Assembly (NCBI GenBank): GCA_040756515.1
Contig: JBFLYW010000005.1
Location: 62,001-126,000, forward strand
DNA from: DSXH01 sp020724325
GTDB lineage: Bacteria > Bacteroidota > Ignavibacteria > Ignavibacteriales > Melioribacteraceae
Length of the DNA: 64,000 nucleotides
Direction: 5' to 3'
The first letter of the stretch is position 1, and each line of letters opens with the position of its first letter. The position numbers were made by a program, and so were the translations under genes. A model generated the notes under the pieces. It was not told the DNA's origin, searched no databases, and saw only the letters and a list, made by a program, of their open reading frames with translations. Of the stretch, positions 27,664-34,621 are shown piece after piece.

Positions 27664-29046
27664 ATGTCACTCAAACAAGAATTACTTAACAAGATTCACT
27701 CCAAATCAGCTGTAATTGGTATTATCGGAATGGGTTACGTTGGACTTCCGCTGGCTCTCACTTTTGCAGAAAAAGAATTTAAAGTGATCGGATTTGATAT
27801 TGATGAGAAGAAAATCCCATTTCTTAATTCAGGTCAAAGCTATATTAAACATATTCCATCTTCTAGAATCAAAAGCCAGGTTTCATGTAATCTGTTTAAT
27901 GCTACTTCAGATTTTTCGAAGCTGATGGATGTTGATGCTATTATCATCTGTGTACCAACTCCGTTAGATGAACATCGTGAACCGGACCTTAGTTATATAG
28001 AAGAATCTGGACGGGAAATAGCGAAGTATTTAAGAGAGGGTCAGCTTGTTGCTCTTGAATCTTCAACTTATCCAGGAACTACTGATGAAGTTCTATTGCC
28101 AATTCTTGAAAAAGGAATAAGTGCGGTGGTGGGCATTGAATTGGATGATGAAGAATCGATGAGCGTTCCAAAACGCAATATGAAAGTAGGCGAAAATTTC
28201 TTCCTCGCTTTTAGTCCCGAACGCGAAGACCCGAACAATCCTGATTTTACAACATCAACAATTCCTAAAGTAGTTGGCGGTGTTACTCCTAATTGCCTAG
28301 AAGTTGCCGCAGCACTATATGATAAGGTGATTGTTGAAACCGTTGCCGTAAGCTCTGCACGCGCTGCAGAAGCTACTAAACTTCTCGAAAATATTTTTCG
28401 CTCAATTAATATAGCGTTAGTAAATGAGCTCAAAATGGTTTTTGATCGAATGGGAATTGATGTGTGGGAGGTTATCAGGGCAGCATCAACTAAACCGTTT
28501 GGATTTATGGAGTTTCATCCTGGTCCCGGACTTGGAGGGCATTGTATTCCAATTGATCCGTTTTATCTTACGTGGAAAGCAAGAGAGTATGATATTAGCA
28601 CTAAATTCATAGAACTAGCCGGTGAAATAAACACTTATCAACCTTATTATGTTGTTGAAAAAACTAGAGATGTTCTCAACCATACAGGCAGGTCATTAAG
28701 TCAATCTAAGATTTTGCTGGTTGGAGTATCTTATAAGAGAAATATAGACGATATGCGCGAGTCACCAACTCTTAAACTGATAGAACTATTCCGTGCTAGA
28801 GGTTCAAAAATAGATTATTATGATCCTTATATTCCAAAGCTTCCACCAACACGTAAATACAATTTTGAAATGAAATCTGTCCCGTTCAACCATACGACTA
28901 TAGAGTCGTACGATCTTATACTTATATCAACCGATCATGATTCAATAGATTACCAGCTAATAGCCGATAATGCAAAGTTGATAGTTGATACGCGAAATGT
29001 ATTTGAGAGAATGGGGATTAAGAGTGATAAGGTTTATAAAGCTTGA
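27664..29046 (+). CDS. UDP-N-acetylglucosamine 6-dehydrogenase-like (WbpA/TviB family)
   Basis: A 460-residue nucleotide-sugar dehydrogenase that oxidises C6 of a UDP-sugar in two NAD-dependent steps. The Rossmann motif is IGIIGMGYVGLPLA (about residues 18-31); the central domain has LLENIFRSINIALVNE and the catalytic Cys is in GPGLGGHCIPIDPFY. The C-terminal domain has VLLVGVSYKRNIDDMRESP in the usual place. It is closest in style to UDP-GlcNAc dehydrogenases such as WbpA. That would feed the uronic acid needed by the WbpG-type pathway further on; this link is inference. Confidence 0.9.
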   Translation: MSLKQELLNKIHSKSAVIGIIGMGYVGLPLALTFAEKEFKVIGFDIDEKKIPFLNSGQSYIKHIPSSRIKSQVSCNLFNATSDFSKLMDVDAIIICVPTPLDEHREPDLSYIEESGREIAKYLREGQLVALESSTYPGTTDEVLLPILEKGISAVVGIELDDEESMSVPKRNMKVGENFFLAFSPEREDPNNPDFTTSTIPKVVGGVTPNCLEVAAALYDKVIVETVAVSSARAAEATKLLENIFRSINIALVNELKMVFDRMGIDVWEVIRAASTKPFGFMEFHPGPGLGGHCIPIDPFYLTWKAREYDISTKFIELAGEINTYQPYYVVEKTRDVLNHTGRSLSQSKILLVGVSYKRNIDDMRESPTLKLIELFRARGSKIDYYDPYIPKLPPTRKYNFEMKSVPFNHTTIESYDLILISTDHDSIDYQLIADNAKLIVDTRNVFERMGIKSDKVYKA

Positions 29047-29073
29047 TCAGGGTTGTAGAATAACTAAATTAGC

Positions 29074-29111
29074 GAAGGAAAAAGGCAAAAGGCAAAAGGA
29101 AAAGGGAAAAA
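29074..29111 (+). repeat. Purine-rich heptad array, left of the interrupted IVP gene
   Basis: Degenerate units of AAAAGGC/AAAAGGA (7 bp) fill the gap between the dehydrogenase and the next four-helix-bundle gene. The complementary pyrimidine-rich array is at 29761-29830, on the other side of that gene. Confidence 0.65.
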
Positions 29112-29263
29112 GTGGAAGGATCAAAGAATGATTTATCCGAAAGATTATTTGATTTTGTAATTAAAACTTTAAAATTAATCAGAAAAATAAAATATACTGA
29201 ATCTAACAGAGTAATAATTTATCAGCTTTCCAAATCATCTACATCATCTGGTGCAAATTATTC

Positions 29264-29537
29264 ACCCCGTCAAATATGAGACAAAATTATATTACATATG
29301 TTTTACAAAGTGAAATTGACAAAAAATTTTATGAAGGTTTCACGCAAAATCTCAAGAATAGGATTGAAGAGCATAACTCCGGTAAAGTGAAATCTACTAA
29401 ATCAAGAAGACCACTAATTGTTATTTATTATGAAGTATGTTATGATAAGCTAGATGCTGTTCACAGAGAAAAATACTTGAAAAGTGCATATGGAAAAAGA
29501 TACATTCAAAATAGATTAAAAAATTATTTGACGGGGT
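29264..29537 (+). mobile_element. GIY-YIG mini-element with 13-bp terminal inverted repeats
   Basis: The insert begins ACCCCGTCAAATA (29264-29276) and ends TATTTGACGGGGT (29525-29537), a perfect inverted repeat. Between the ends there is only one gene, whose ATG uses the last A of the left repeat and whose stop codon abuts the right repeat. Removing about 276 bp restores the host gene exactly in frame. Exact edges and any target duplication are uncertain by a few bases. Confidence 0.82.
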
Positions 29538-29539
29538 AG
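29276..29539 (+). CDS. GIY-YIG family endonuclease (UPF0213-like)
   Basis: An 87-residue single-domain GIY-YIG nuclease. Catalytic features are all present: YITYVLQS (GIY), FYEGFTQNL (YIG region), the Arg in LKNRIEEHNSGK, STKSRRPL, and the metal-binding Glu in HREKYLKSAYGKRYI. Members of this small group occur widely as stand-alone genes of uncertain role. Here it fills an element with terminal inverted repeats that interrupts an IVP gene, so a homing- or transposition-like role is possible. Confidence 0.92.
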   Translation: MRQNYITYVLQSEIDKKFYEGFTQNLKNRIEEHNSGKVKSTKSRRPLIVIYYEVCYDKLDAVHREKYLKSAYGKRYIQNRLKNYLTG

Positions 29540-29760
29540 AGAAGCTCAGGCGGGGTCTTCGAAAGCTGATTTTAATAACAAAGTTAATATATCACTTAAA
29601 GAAATGAGAGTAACAAATTACTGGCTGAAAATAATTAAAGAATTACAATTAGCCCCGGTTGATGAAAATGAGTTTCTAATTAATGAATCCGAAGAATTAA
29701 AAAAAATACTTGGTAAAATAGTTTTTAAAACAAAATGAAATTGATCATTACTTTTATTTA

Positions 29761-29830
29761 TTTCCTTTATCGTTTTATACTATCCCTTGCAGCCTTTTTA
29801 TACTTTTCCCTTTATACTTTTTCCTTGATA
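29761..29830 (+). repeat. Pyrimidine-rich heptad array, right of the interrupted IVP gene
   Basis: Degenerate CCTTTAT/CTTTTTA-type units follow the split four-helix-bundle gene and are roughly the reverse complement of the purine array at 29074-29111. A frame through it (29735-29995) gives only a meaningless hydrophobic peptide. Confidence 0.5.
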
Positions 29831-29868
29831 ATATACTTCACTCCTAAAATAAGAGAGGCAGTTGATAT

Positions 29869-30138
29869 AAAGAGGAATTATTCAAAATCACAAATTAGAT
29901 TGGACGTTCTGCAGTTTCAATTCAGTCGGATATTGCGGAAGGTGCTGCAAGAAACTACAAAGGTGAATTTAAACAATTCTTATATATTGCTTTAGGAAGT
30001 TTATCAGAACTGGAAACCCAATTAATTATTTCGCGTGAGATCAATTACTTACATTTAGATGAATTTAATCTATTAAATGAAAAACTGGAAACTATACGAA
30101 AACTCCTTATCGGCTTAATAAAATTCTTAAAAAATTGA
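29869..30138 (+). pseudogene. Four-helix-bundle (IVP) gene copy B, 5'-truncated
   Basis: From AAAGAGGAATTATTC on, the sequence matches copies A and C at high identity, but the first 28 or so codons are missing and an in-frame TAG (29896) replaces a Gln codon. The last two thirds (AEGAARNYKGEFKQFLYIAL to the TGA at 30136) are intact. Confidence 0.88.
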
Positions 30139-30247
30139 TTTAATGATATTAACAAATTCTAAATTCTTTTACTGACCACCGTTTACTGTTCACTGATTAC
30201 TGATCACTGATTACTGTTCACTGTTTACTCATTACCTACTTTGTCAC
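29869..30247 (+). mobile_element. Remnant of IVP cassette B
   Basis: The truncated gene is followed by the same AT-rich spacer, a right array of 8 heptads (30174-30229) and the same end TACTTTGTCAC (30237-30247) as cassette A. The left arm and outer left end are lost; the sequence instead abuts the right flank of the interrupted gene. Cassettes A and C have 14 right heptads, so the arrays differ by 42 bp, a multiple of 7. Confidence 0.7.
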
Positions 30248-30300
30248 TTATCTACATTACTCATTTTACACTTTAACAAAGAGCACCGGACTAAAAACTG

Positions 30301-30948
30301 ATGAATCATAAACTCTATGGTGTAATAACCGGCGATATTACACATTCTTCACTACTCTCGAAATCCGAGCGGAGAAAACTTCCAGCTGCTCTTACATCAT
30401 ATTATTCCTTGCTAAGAAAATATTTTAAGGATTCATTAAAAACTCCTATTGATCTATTCAGCGGAGATAGATGGCAGATACTGGTATATGGACCGTCTAA
30501 GGCTTTGCATATCGCGCTTGCACTTAAAATGCTTCTAAAATCCGGGATGAAGTGTAAAAGTATTGATTCAAGAATTTCGATAGCTGTTGGAAGTATCGAC
30601 TTTATTAATAAAAATAAAATATCTAAAAGTGATGGGGAAGCGTTCAGGGTTTCCGGCCGGCAGCTTGACGAAATGAATGGTCTGCTTGCTATTTCTTTAA
30701 AGGGACCAGTCCAATTAGAGGGAATTGAAATTATTACCGGACTAATAGATTTTATTCTTTCGAAAATTACACCTAAACAGGCATTGGCACTATTCGGTGC
30801 ATTGACAGGAATGAATCAATCGGCTATTGCACAATTATGGAAACCGCGTGTCAGCCAGCAGAGTATCAGTCTACACCTTAAAAATTCCGGCTGGTATGCT
30901 GTGCTTAAAACACTTGTTTATATCGAAAACAAGCTTAAACACTTGTAA
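30301..30948 (+). CDS. SatD family protein
   Basis: A 215-residue protein of the SatD family, named from a Streptococcus mutans locus linked to acid and stress tolerance; its biochemical role is not known. The opening YGVITGDITHSS and the segment LFSGDRWQILV are typical, and the C-terminal part (ALFGALTGMNQSAIAQLWK then RVSQQSISLHL) looks like a helix-turn-helix. It is followed by a DUF3307 membrane protein, a pairing I recognise from other genomes. The 5' side is the end of IVP remnant B. Confidence 0.82.
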   Translation: MNHKLYGVITGDITHSSLLSKSERRKLPAALTSYYSLLRKYFKDSLKTPIDLFSGDRWQILVYGPSKALHIALALKMLLKSGMKCKSIDSRISIAVGSIDFINKNKISKSDGEAFRVSGRQLDEMNGLLAISLKGPVQLEGIEIITGLIDFILSKITPKQALALFGALTGMNQSAIAQLWKPRVSQQSISLHLKNSGWYAVLKTLVYIENKLKHL

Positions 30949-31004
30949 TTACCAAATACAATATTAATCACTTGTAATAATGCTTAAACAAGTTTTCTAA
31001 AAGA

Positions 31005-31772
31005 ATGAATGATTTTATGACTTTGCGTAATTATTTTATTATTTCGCTTACCGCTTCTCATCTAGTAAGCGACTTTCTTCTTCAGACTGGCAAGATGGCT
31101 GCTTCAAAACATAAACCAGTTCAATTCATTAAACACTTATTTATTACTGCTGCAGCTCTTTATATTATTACAGGCGCATTCCATATATGGATTCTGCCTC
31201 TTCTCTTTTTCATATTCCATGGAATAATAGATCTTCTGAAAATAAAACTATTCAAAAAAAACAATAAACAGCTGATTCCGTTTCTGTTCGATCAAATACT
31301 TCATTTAACCTCTATAGTTATCGCTGCCTTTGTAATCGAATATTATTCAACATCATCTTTAGCAGATGTTTCGTTTTGGATTAGACAATTTGGAGCTAAT
31401 TATCTCTACTTTCTGTTGTGGTTATCAGCTATTATTCTAATAACACGGTTCGGCTCCCTCTTGGTTGATATGGCTGTTAAACCATTTCTTGAACAGATCG
31501 AAGCTGATAATTCTAAAAGAGGTTTTATTAACGGCGGGAAAATTATTGGAACACTTGAACGAATATTAATCTTCCTTTTTATAGTTTCGGATAATTTCTC
31601 TGCAGTGGGATTCCTAATTGCAGCTAAATCGATCTTCCGGTTCGGTGAACTATCTAATCCCGCTAACCGTAAAGAAGCCGAATATATTATAATTGGTACA
31701 ATGATCAGCTTCCTGCTCGCAATAACTGTAGGATTAGGATTTAATTTGGCAGTTCGTTGGATAAGTGGATAG
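31005..31772 (+). CDS. DUF3307 family membrane protein
   Basis: A 255-residue integral membrane protein with about seven hydrophobic segments. The N-terminal region (ASHLVSDFLLQT then a short loop and HLFITAAALYIITGAFHIW) matches DUF3307, a family found beside SatD. Function unknown. Two in-frame ATGs (31005 and 31017) are possible starts. The 56-bp gap to satD has two copies of a CACTTGTAAT-type sequence plus CTTAAACAAG-like repeats that may be a regulatory site. Confidence 0.82.
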   Translation: MNDFMTLRNYFIISLTASHLVSDFLLQTGKMAASKHKPVQFIKHLFITAAALYIITGAFHIWILPLLFFIFHGIIDLLKIKLFKKNNKQLIPFLFDQILHLTSIVIAAFVIEYYSTSSLADVSFWIRQFGANYLYFLLWLSAIILITRFGSLLVDMAVKPFLEQIEADNSKRGFINGGKIIGTLERILIFLFIVSDNFSAVGFLIAAKSIFRFGELSNPANRKEAEYIIIGTMISFLLAITVGLGFNLAVRWISG

Positions 31773-31784
31773 GAGAAATGAGTG

Positions 31785-32437
31785 ATTAGTGGAAGAGTAA
31801 CAAAGGGCTGATGAATGAATATTAAAGCTGTAATGAGTGAGTAGTAATGAGTAATCAGTAATGAGTAATCAGTAATGAGTGATCAGTAATGAGTGATCAG
31901 TAATCAGTAATGAGTGATCAGTAAAGGGGGAAATGAATAATCACAAAGATCTTGAAGTCTGGAAAAAAAGTATTGAGTTTGTAAAAGATATTTATGAAAA
32001 AACTAGTTCTTTCCCAAAAGAGGAATTATTCGGAATCACAAATCAGATCAGACGTTCTGCAGTTTCTATTCCATCGAATATTGCAGAAGGTGCTGCAAGA
32101 AACTACAAAGGTGAATTTAAACAATTCTTATATATTGCTTTAGGAAGTTTATCAGAACTGGAAACCCAATTAATTATTTCGCGTGAGATCAATTACTTAC
32201 ATTTAGATGAATTTAATCTACTAAATGAAAAACTTGAAACTATACGAAAACTCCTTATCGGCTTAATAAAATTCTTAAAAAATTGATTTAATGATATTAA
32301 CAAATTCTAAATTCTTTTACTGTTCACCGTTTACTGTTCACTGATTACTGTTCACTGTTCACTGATTACTGTTCACTGTTCACTGATTACTGTTCACTGA
32401 TTACTGTTCACTGATTACTCATTACCTACTTTGTCAC
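31785..32437 (+). mobile_element. Four-helix-bundle (IVP) cassette C with inverted heptad arms
   Basis: Same plan as cassette A. A left flank shares TGATGAATGAATATTAAAGC with A; then come 13 heptads of the AGTRAWS type (31832-31922), the gene (31933-32286), the same spacer, and 14 heptads of the reverse complement (32322-32419), ending TACTTTGTCAC (32427-32437). The left outer end is less well conserved than in A, so 31785 is approximate. The left arrays of A and C differ by 5 whole heptads. Confidence 0.7.
31933..32286 (+). CDS. Four-helix-bundle protein, 23S rRNA IVP family, copy C
   Basis: 117 residues, differing from copy A by about one residue (Ser for Gly in the KTSSFPKEE segment) and by only a few bases. 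All family features (FGITNQIRRSAVSI, SNIAEGAARNYKG, SELETQLIISREINYL) are intact, so selection or very recent copying maintains it. It is preceded by AAAGGGGGAA before the ATG. Confidence 0.93.
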   Translation: MNNHKDLEVWKKSIEFVKDIYEKTSSFPKEELFGITNQIRRSAVSIPSNIAEGAARNYKGEFKQFLYIALGSLSELETQLIISREINYLHLDEFNLLNEKLETIRKLLIGLIKFLKN

Positions 32438-32462
32438 TTTTTAACTTCACTAAGACAATTAA

Positions 32463-32651
32463 TTGAATAACAACTTAGAGAACTTGCCCATAAAATTCCT
32501 GACACCCCAGCAGAAGCTTGATGAGGCGTTAAAGTTATATTTTATCGCTCGTGAACTTAAAAAAGCTGGCATAAAACTGATGCATCCCGAGATTAGTAAA
32601 GAGGAACTTGAGAAAAAAATTTCCGAAATATTTTTAAATGCAAAATCTTAA
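32463..32651 (+). CDS. Small helical protein paired with a nucleotidyltransferase, copy 1
   Basis: A 62-residue protein starting at TTG. Its centre (ALKLYFIARELKKAGIKLMHPEIS, given here as a span) and the tail EEKI-like SEIFLNA match a small family that sits upstream of AbiEii-like nucleotidyltransferases. It overlaps the next gene by 14 bp. An antitoxin role is plausible from the layout, but not shown. A second copy is at 39256-39429. Confidence 0.75.
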   Translation: MNNNLENLPIKFLTPQQKLDEALKLYFIARELKKAGIKLMHPEISKEELEKKISEIFLNAKS

Positions 32652-33204
32652 TCTCTTCTCAATTTATTTGGATAAACTGGAAGATCTTCAGATCGATTAT
32701 TTCATCACCGGTTCTGTTGCTTCTATTGTATATGGTCATCCTCGGTTAACACACGATATCGATCTGGTTGTCTTACTATATCCTGAGAAAATCAGTGAAT
32801 TGATTTTAGCGTTCAATATTAATCAGTTCTATTGCCCGACTGAAGATATTATAAAAGAAGAAATTAATCGTGAGTCAAAAGGTCATTTTAATATTATTCA
32901 CCATGAAACCGGATTCAAAGCTGATTTCTATTTAATTGGAAATGACCCGTTCCAGAAATGGGCAATGGATAATAAAAAAAGTATCCGGTTTTATGATAAA
33001 AATATATTTATTGCCCCACCGGAATACCTGATAATTAAGAAATTAGAATTTTACAAGGAAGGAAATGGAGAAAAACATCTGTTAGATATCAAAGCAGTAG
33101 TTGAATATTCAGGGAGTCTGATAAATAATGATTTTCTAATGAATCAGATTAATAAAAGAGGTCTTTACGAATTCTGGTCTAAACTGGAGATTGGGAATCA
33201 ATGA
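32638..33204 (+). CDS. Nucleotidyltransferase (AbiEii/DUF6036-like), copy 1
   Basis: A 188-residue protein with the nucleotidyltransferase fold: GSVASIVYG followed by RLTHDIDLVV (metal-binding Asp-x-Asp, about residues 37-45) and a third acidic strand (HETGFKADFYLIG). Proteins of this type act as toxin-like nucleotide- or tRNA-modifying enzymes in AbiE-type systems. Its small partner overlaps its start. All catalytic residues are present here, unlike in the second copy at 39416. Downstream is a heptad array and gmd. Confidence 0.8.
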   Translation: MQNLNLFSIYLDKLEDLQIDYFITGSVASIVYGHPRLTHDIDLVVLLYPEKISELILAFNINQFYCPTEDIIKEEINRESKGHFNIIHHETGFKADFYLIGNDPFQKWAMDNKKSIRFYDKNIFIAPPEYLIIKKLEFYKEGNGEKHLLDIKAVVEYSGSLINNDFLMNQINKRGLYEFWSKLEIGNQ

Positions 33205-33267
33205 GTATAAAAAGTTGTTTTGTTTATTGTCACATGCAAAACTCTCTTTTCGTTTTCCGAATTCCGT

Positions 33268-33404
33268 CTTCTGACATCTGTTCTCCGATTACTGCTTCCG
33301 TTTTCCATCTTTGTCACTTTGTTACTTTGTAACTTTGTATCCTTGTTACTCATTACTCTTCACTTGTCACTCATTACTCTTCACTTGTCACTGATTACTG
33401 AAAA
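33268..33404 (+). repeat. Heptad array between NTase 1 and gmd
   Basis: T/C-rich 7-bp units (types TTTGTCA, CTTTGTT, TTACTCA, TCACTTG, TTACTGA) fill the gap up to the gmd start. The paralogous gap at 40020-40168 has one heptad more at one place and three fewer (21 bp) at another, so length changes come in steps of 7. The TTTGTCAC motif of the IVP cassette ends occurs here without an IVP gene. Confidence 0.8.
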
Positions 33405-33410
33405 CTAAAC

Positions 33411-34580
33411 ATGAAACGCGCACTTATCACTGGAATTACCGGACAAGACGGCAGCTACTTAACTGAAATTCTACTAGAAAAAGGATATGAAGTTCACGGA
33501 ATTATAAGAAGAAGCAGCTCTTTTAACACTGGAAGAATCGATCACCTTTACAACAATCCAGAAATATTAAATAAAAAATTATTTCTTCATTATGGAGACG
33601 TTGTTGATACAAGTAATCTGAACCGATTATTAGAAAAGATCGAACCTGATGAAATTTATAACTTAGCAGCACAAAGTCATGTTAAAGTATCATTTGAAAT
33701 ACCAGATTACACAGCACAAGTAGATGCACTCGGCACTCTCAGATTTTTGGATGCAATTAGAGAAACTGGATTAACCAAGCAGACTAAATTCTATCAAGCT
33801 TCAACATCAGAACTATTTGGTAAAGCTCAGGAAATTCCTCAGAACGAAAATACTCCGTTTTATCCCCGCTCTCCTTATGGAGTAGCTAAGCTTTATGGAT
33901 TTTGGATAGTAAAAAACTATCGTGAAGCTTATAATCTCTATGCATCAAACGGAATTCTTTTTAACCATGAATCACCACGAAGAGGGGAAACATTTGTAAC
34001 TCGTAAAATTACTCGTGCTGTCGCAAGAATAGTTTTAGGTCTGCAAGAGAAATTAATACTTGGGAACTTAAATGCTAAAAGAGATTGGGGCTATGCACCA
34101 GAATACTGTGAGGGGATGTGGAAAATTTTACAGAATCCAAATGCTGAAGATTTTGTACTTGCAACCGGGGAATCACATTCTATCCGGGAATATTGTGAAA
34201 TTGCATTTAAAGAAGTCGGTATTGAACTTGAATGGAATGGCAAAGCTGAAAATGAAATCGGAATTGTTAAATCATTTGACCCGTCTGTCATTCTGAGGAC
34301 GGCGAAGCATGACGAAGAATCTAAATCAACCAATAAACCAAGCATTCTATTTGCTACTGATCACAGATCACCGATAACTGATCACTCATCACCGATCACT
34401 GGAACACCAGTCATTTCCATTGACCCCGCATATTATCGGCCTACTGAAGTTGATTTTTTGATTGGTGATGCATCAAAAGCAAAGAAATTATTGAATTGGC
34501 AGCCGGATGTTAAATTTGAAGAATTAATAAAGATTATGGTTAAATCTGATTTAGTTAAAACTCTCAAACGAGGTTATTGA
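33411..34580 (+). CDS. gmd: GDP-mannose 4,6-dehydratase with repeat-derived insert
   Basis: Gmd converts GDP-mannose to GDP-4-keto-6-deoxymannose, the first step to GDP-fucose and related sugars. The 389-residue protein has TGITGQDGSYL for NADP, the catalytic Thr/Ser in ASTSELFG, and Tyr156/Lys160 in YGVAK. The family is normally about 340-350 residues; the extra part lies at about 290-334, where a short loop is replaced by about 45 residues encoded by a dispersed repeat (34287-34321) and heptads (34354-34408). The conserved YYRPTEVD segment resumes after it, so the frame is kept. fcl follows. Confidence 0.92.
   Translation: MKRALITGITGQDGSYLTEILLEKGYEVHGIIRRSSSFNTGRIDHLYNNPEILNKKLFLHYGDVVDTSNLNRLLEKIEPDEIYNLAAQSHVKVSFEIPDYTAQVDALGTLRFLDAIRETGLTKQTKFYQASTSELFGKAQEIPQNENTPFYPRSPYGVAKLYGFWIVKNYREAYNLYASNGILFNHESPRRGETFVTRKITRAVARIVLGLQEKLILGNLNAKRDWGYAPEYCEGMWKILQNPNAEDFVLATGESHSIREYCEIAFKEVGIELEWNGKAENEIGIVKSFDPSVILRTAKHDEESKSTNKPSILFATDHRSPITDHSSPITGTPVISIDPAYYRPTEVDFLIGDASKAKKLLNWQPDVKFEELIKIMVKSDLVKTLKRGY
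34287..34408 (+). repeat. Repeats embedded in the gmd coding sequence
   Basis: Two unrelated repeats sit inside gmd. The first is a 35-bp GTCATTCTGA...GAAGAATC unit (34287-34321) like that at 18702-18736. The second is an array of about seven heptads (ACTGATC/ACCGATA/ACTCATC types, 34354-34408) giving the 7-residue periodic peptide TDHRSPI, TDHSSPI. Together they leave the frame open. Confidence 0.85.
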
Positions 34581-34621
34581 TCTGTGAAAATCTGTTTAAT
34601 CAGTTTAATCTGTGTGCTATT

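Larger units (their letters stand above)
29112..29738 (+). pseudogene. Four-helix-bundle (IVP family) gene split by a GIY-YIG insertion
   Basis: Two halves in the same frame make one IVP-type protein of about 116 residues. The first half is 29112-29264 (GTG start, VEGSKNDLSERLFDFVIKTL to SSTSSGANYS); the second is 29541-29738 (EAQAGSSKADFNNKVNISL onward). The family core SSGANYSEAQAGSSKADF is cut exactly by the nuclease element. It is a different subtype from copies A and C, and has its own purine/pyrimidine heptad arms. Confidence 0.85.

Noticed and set aside
29735..29995. An 86-residue hydrophobic protein
   Set aside because: The frame runs through pyrimidine heptads and then through the wrong frame of IVP copy B, so it is not a real gene.
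33220..33408. A 62-residue Leu/Ser-rich protein before gmd
   Set aside because: It is a frame through the heptad array and matches no protein pattern; the same is true for 39970-40158.
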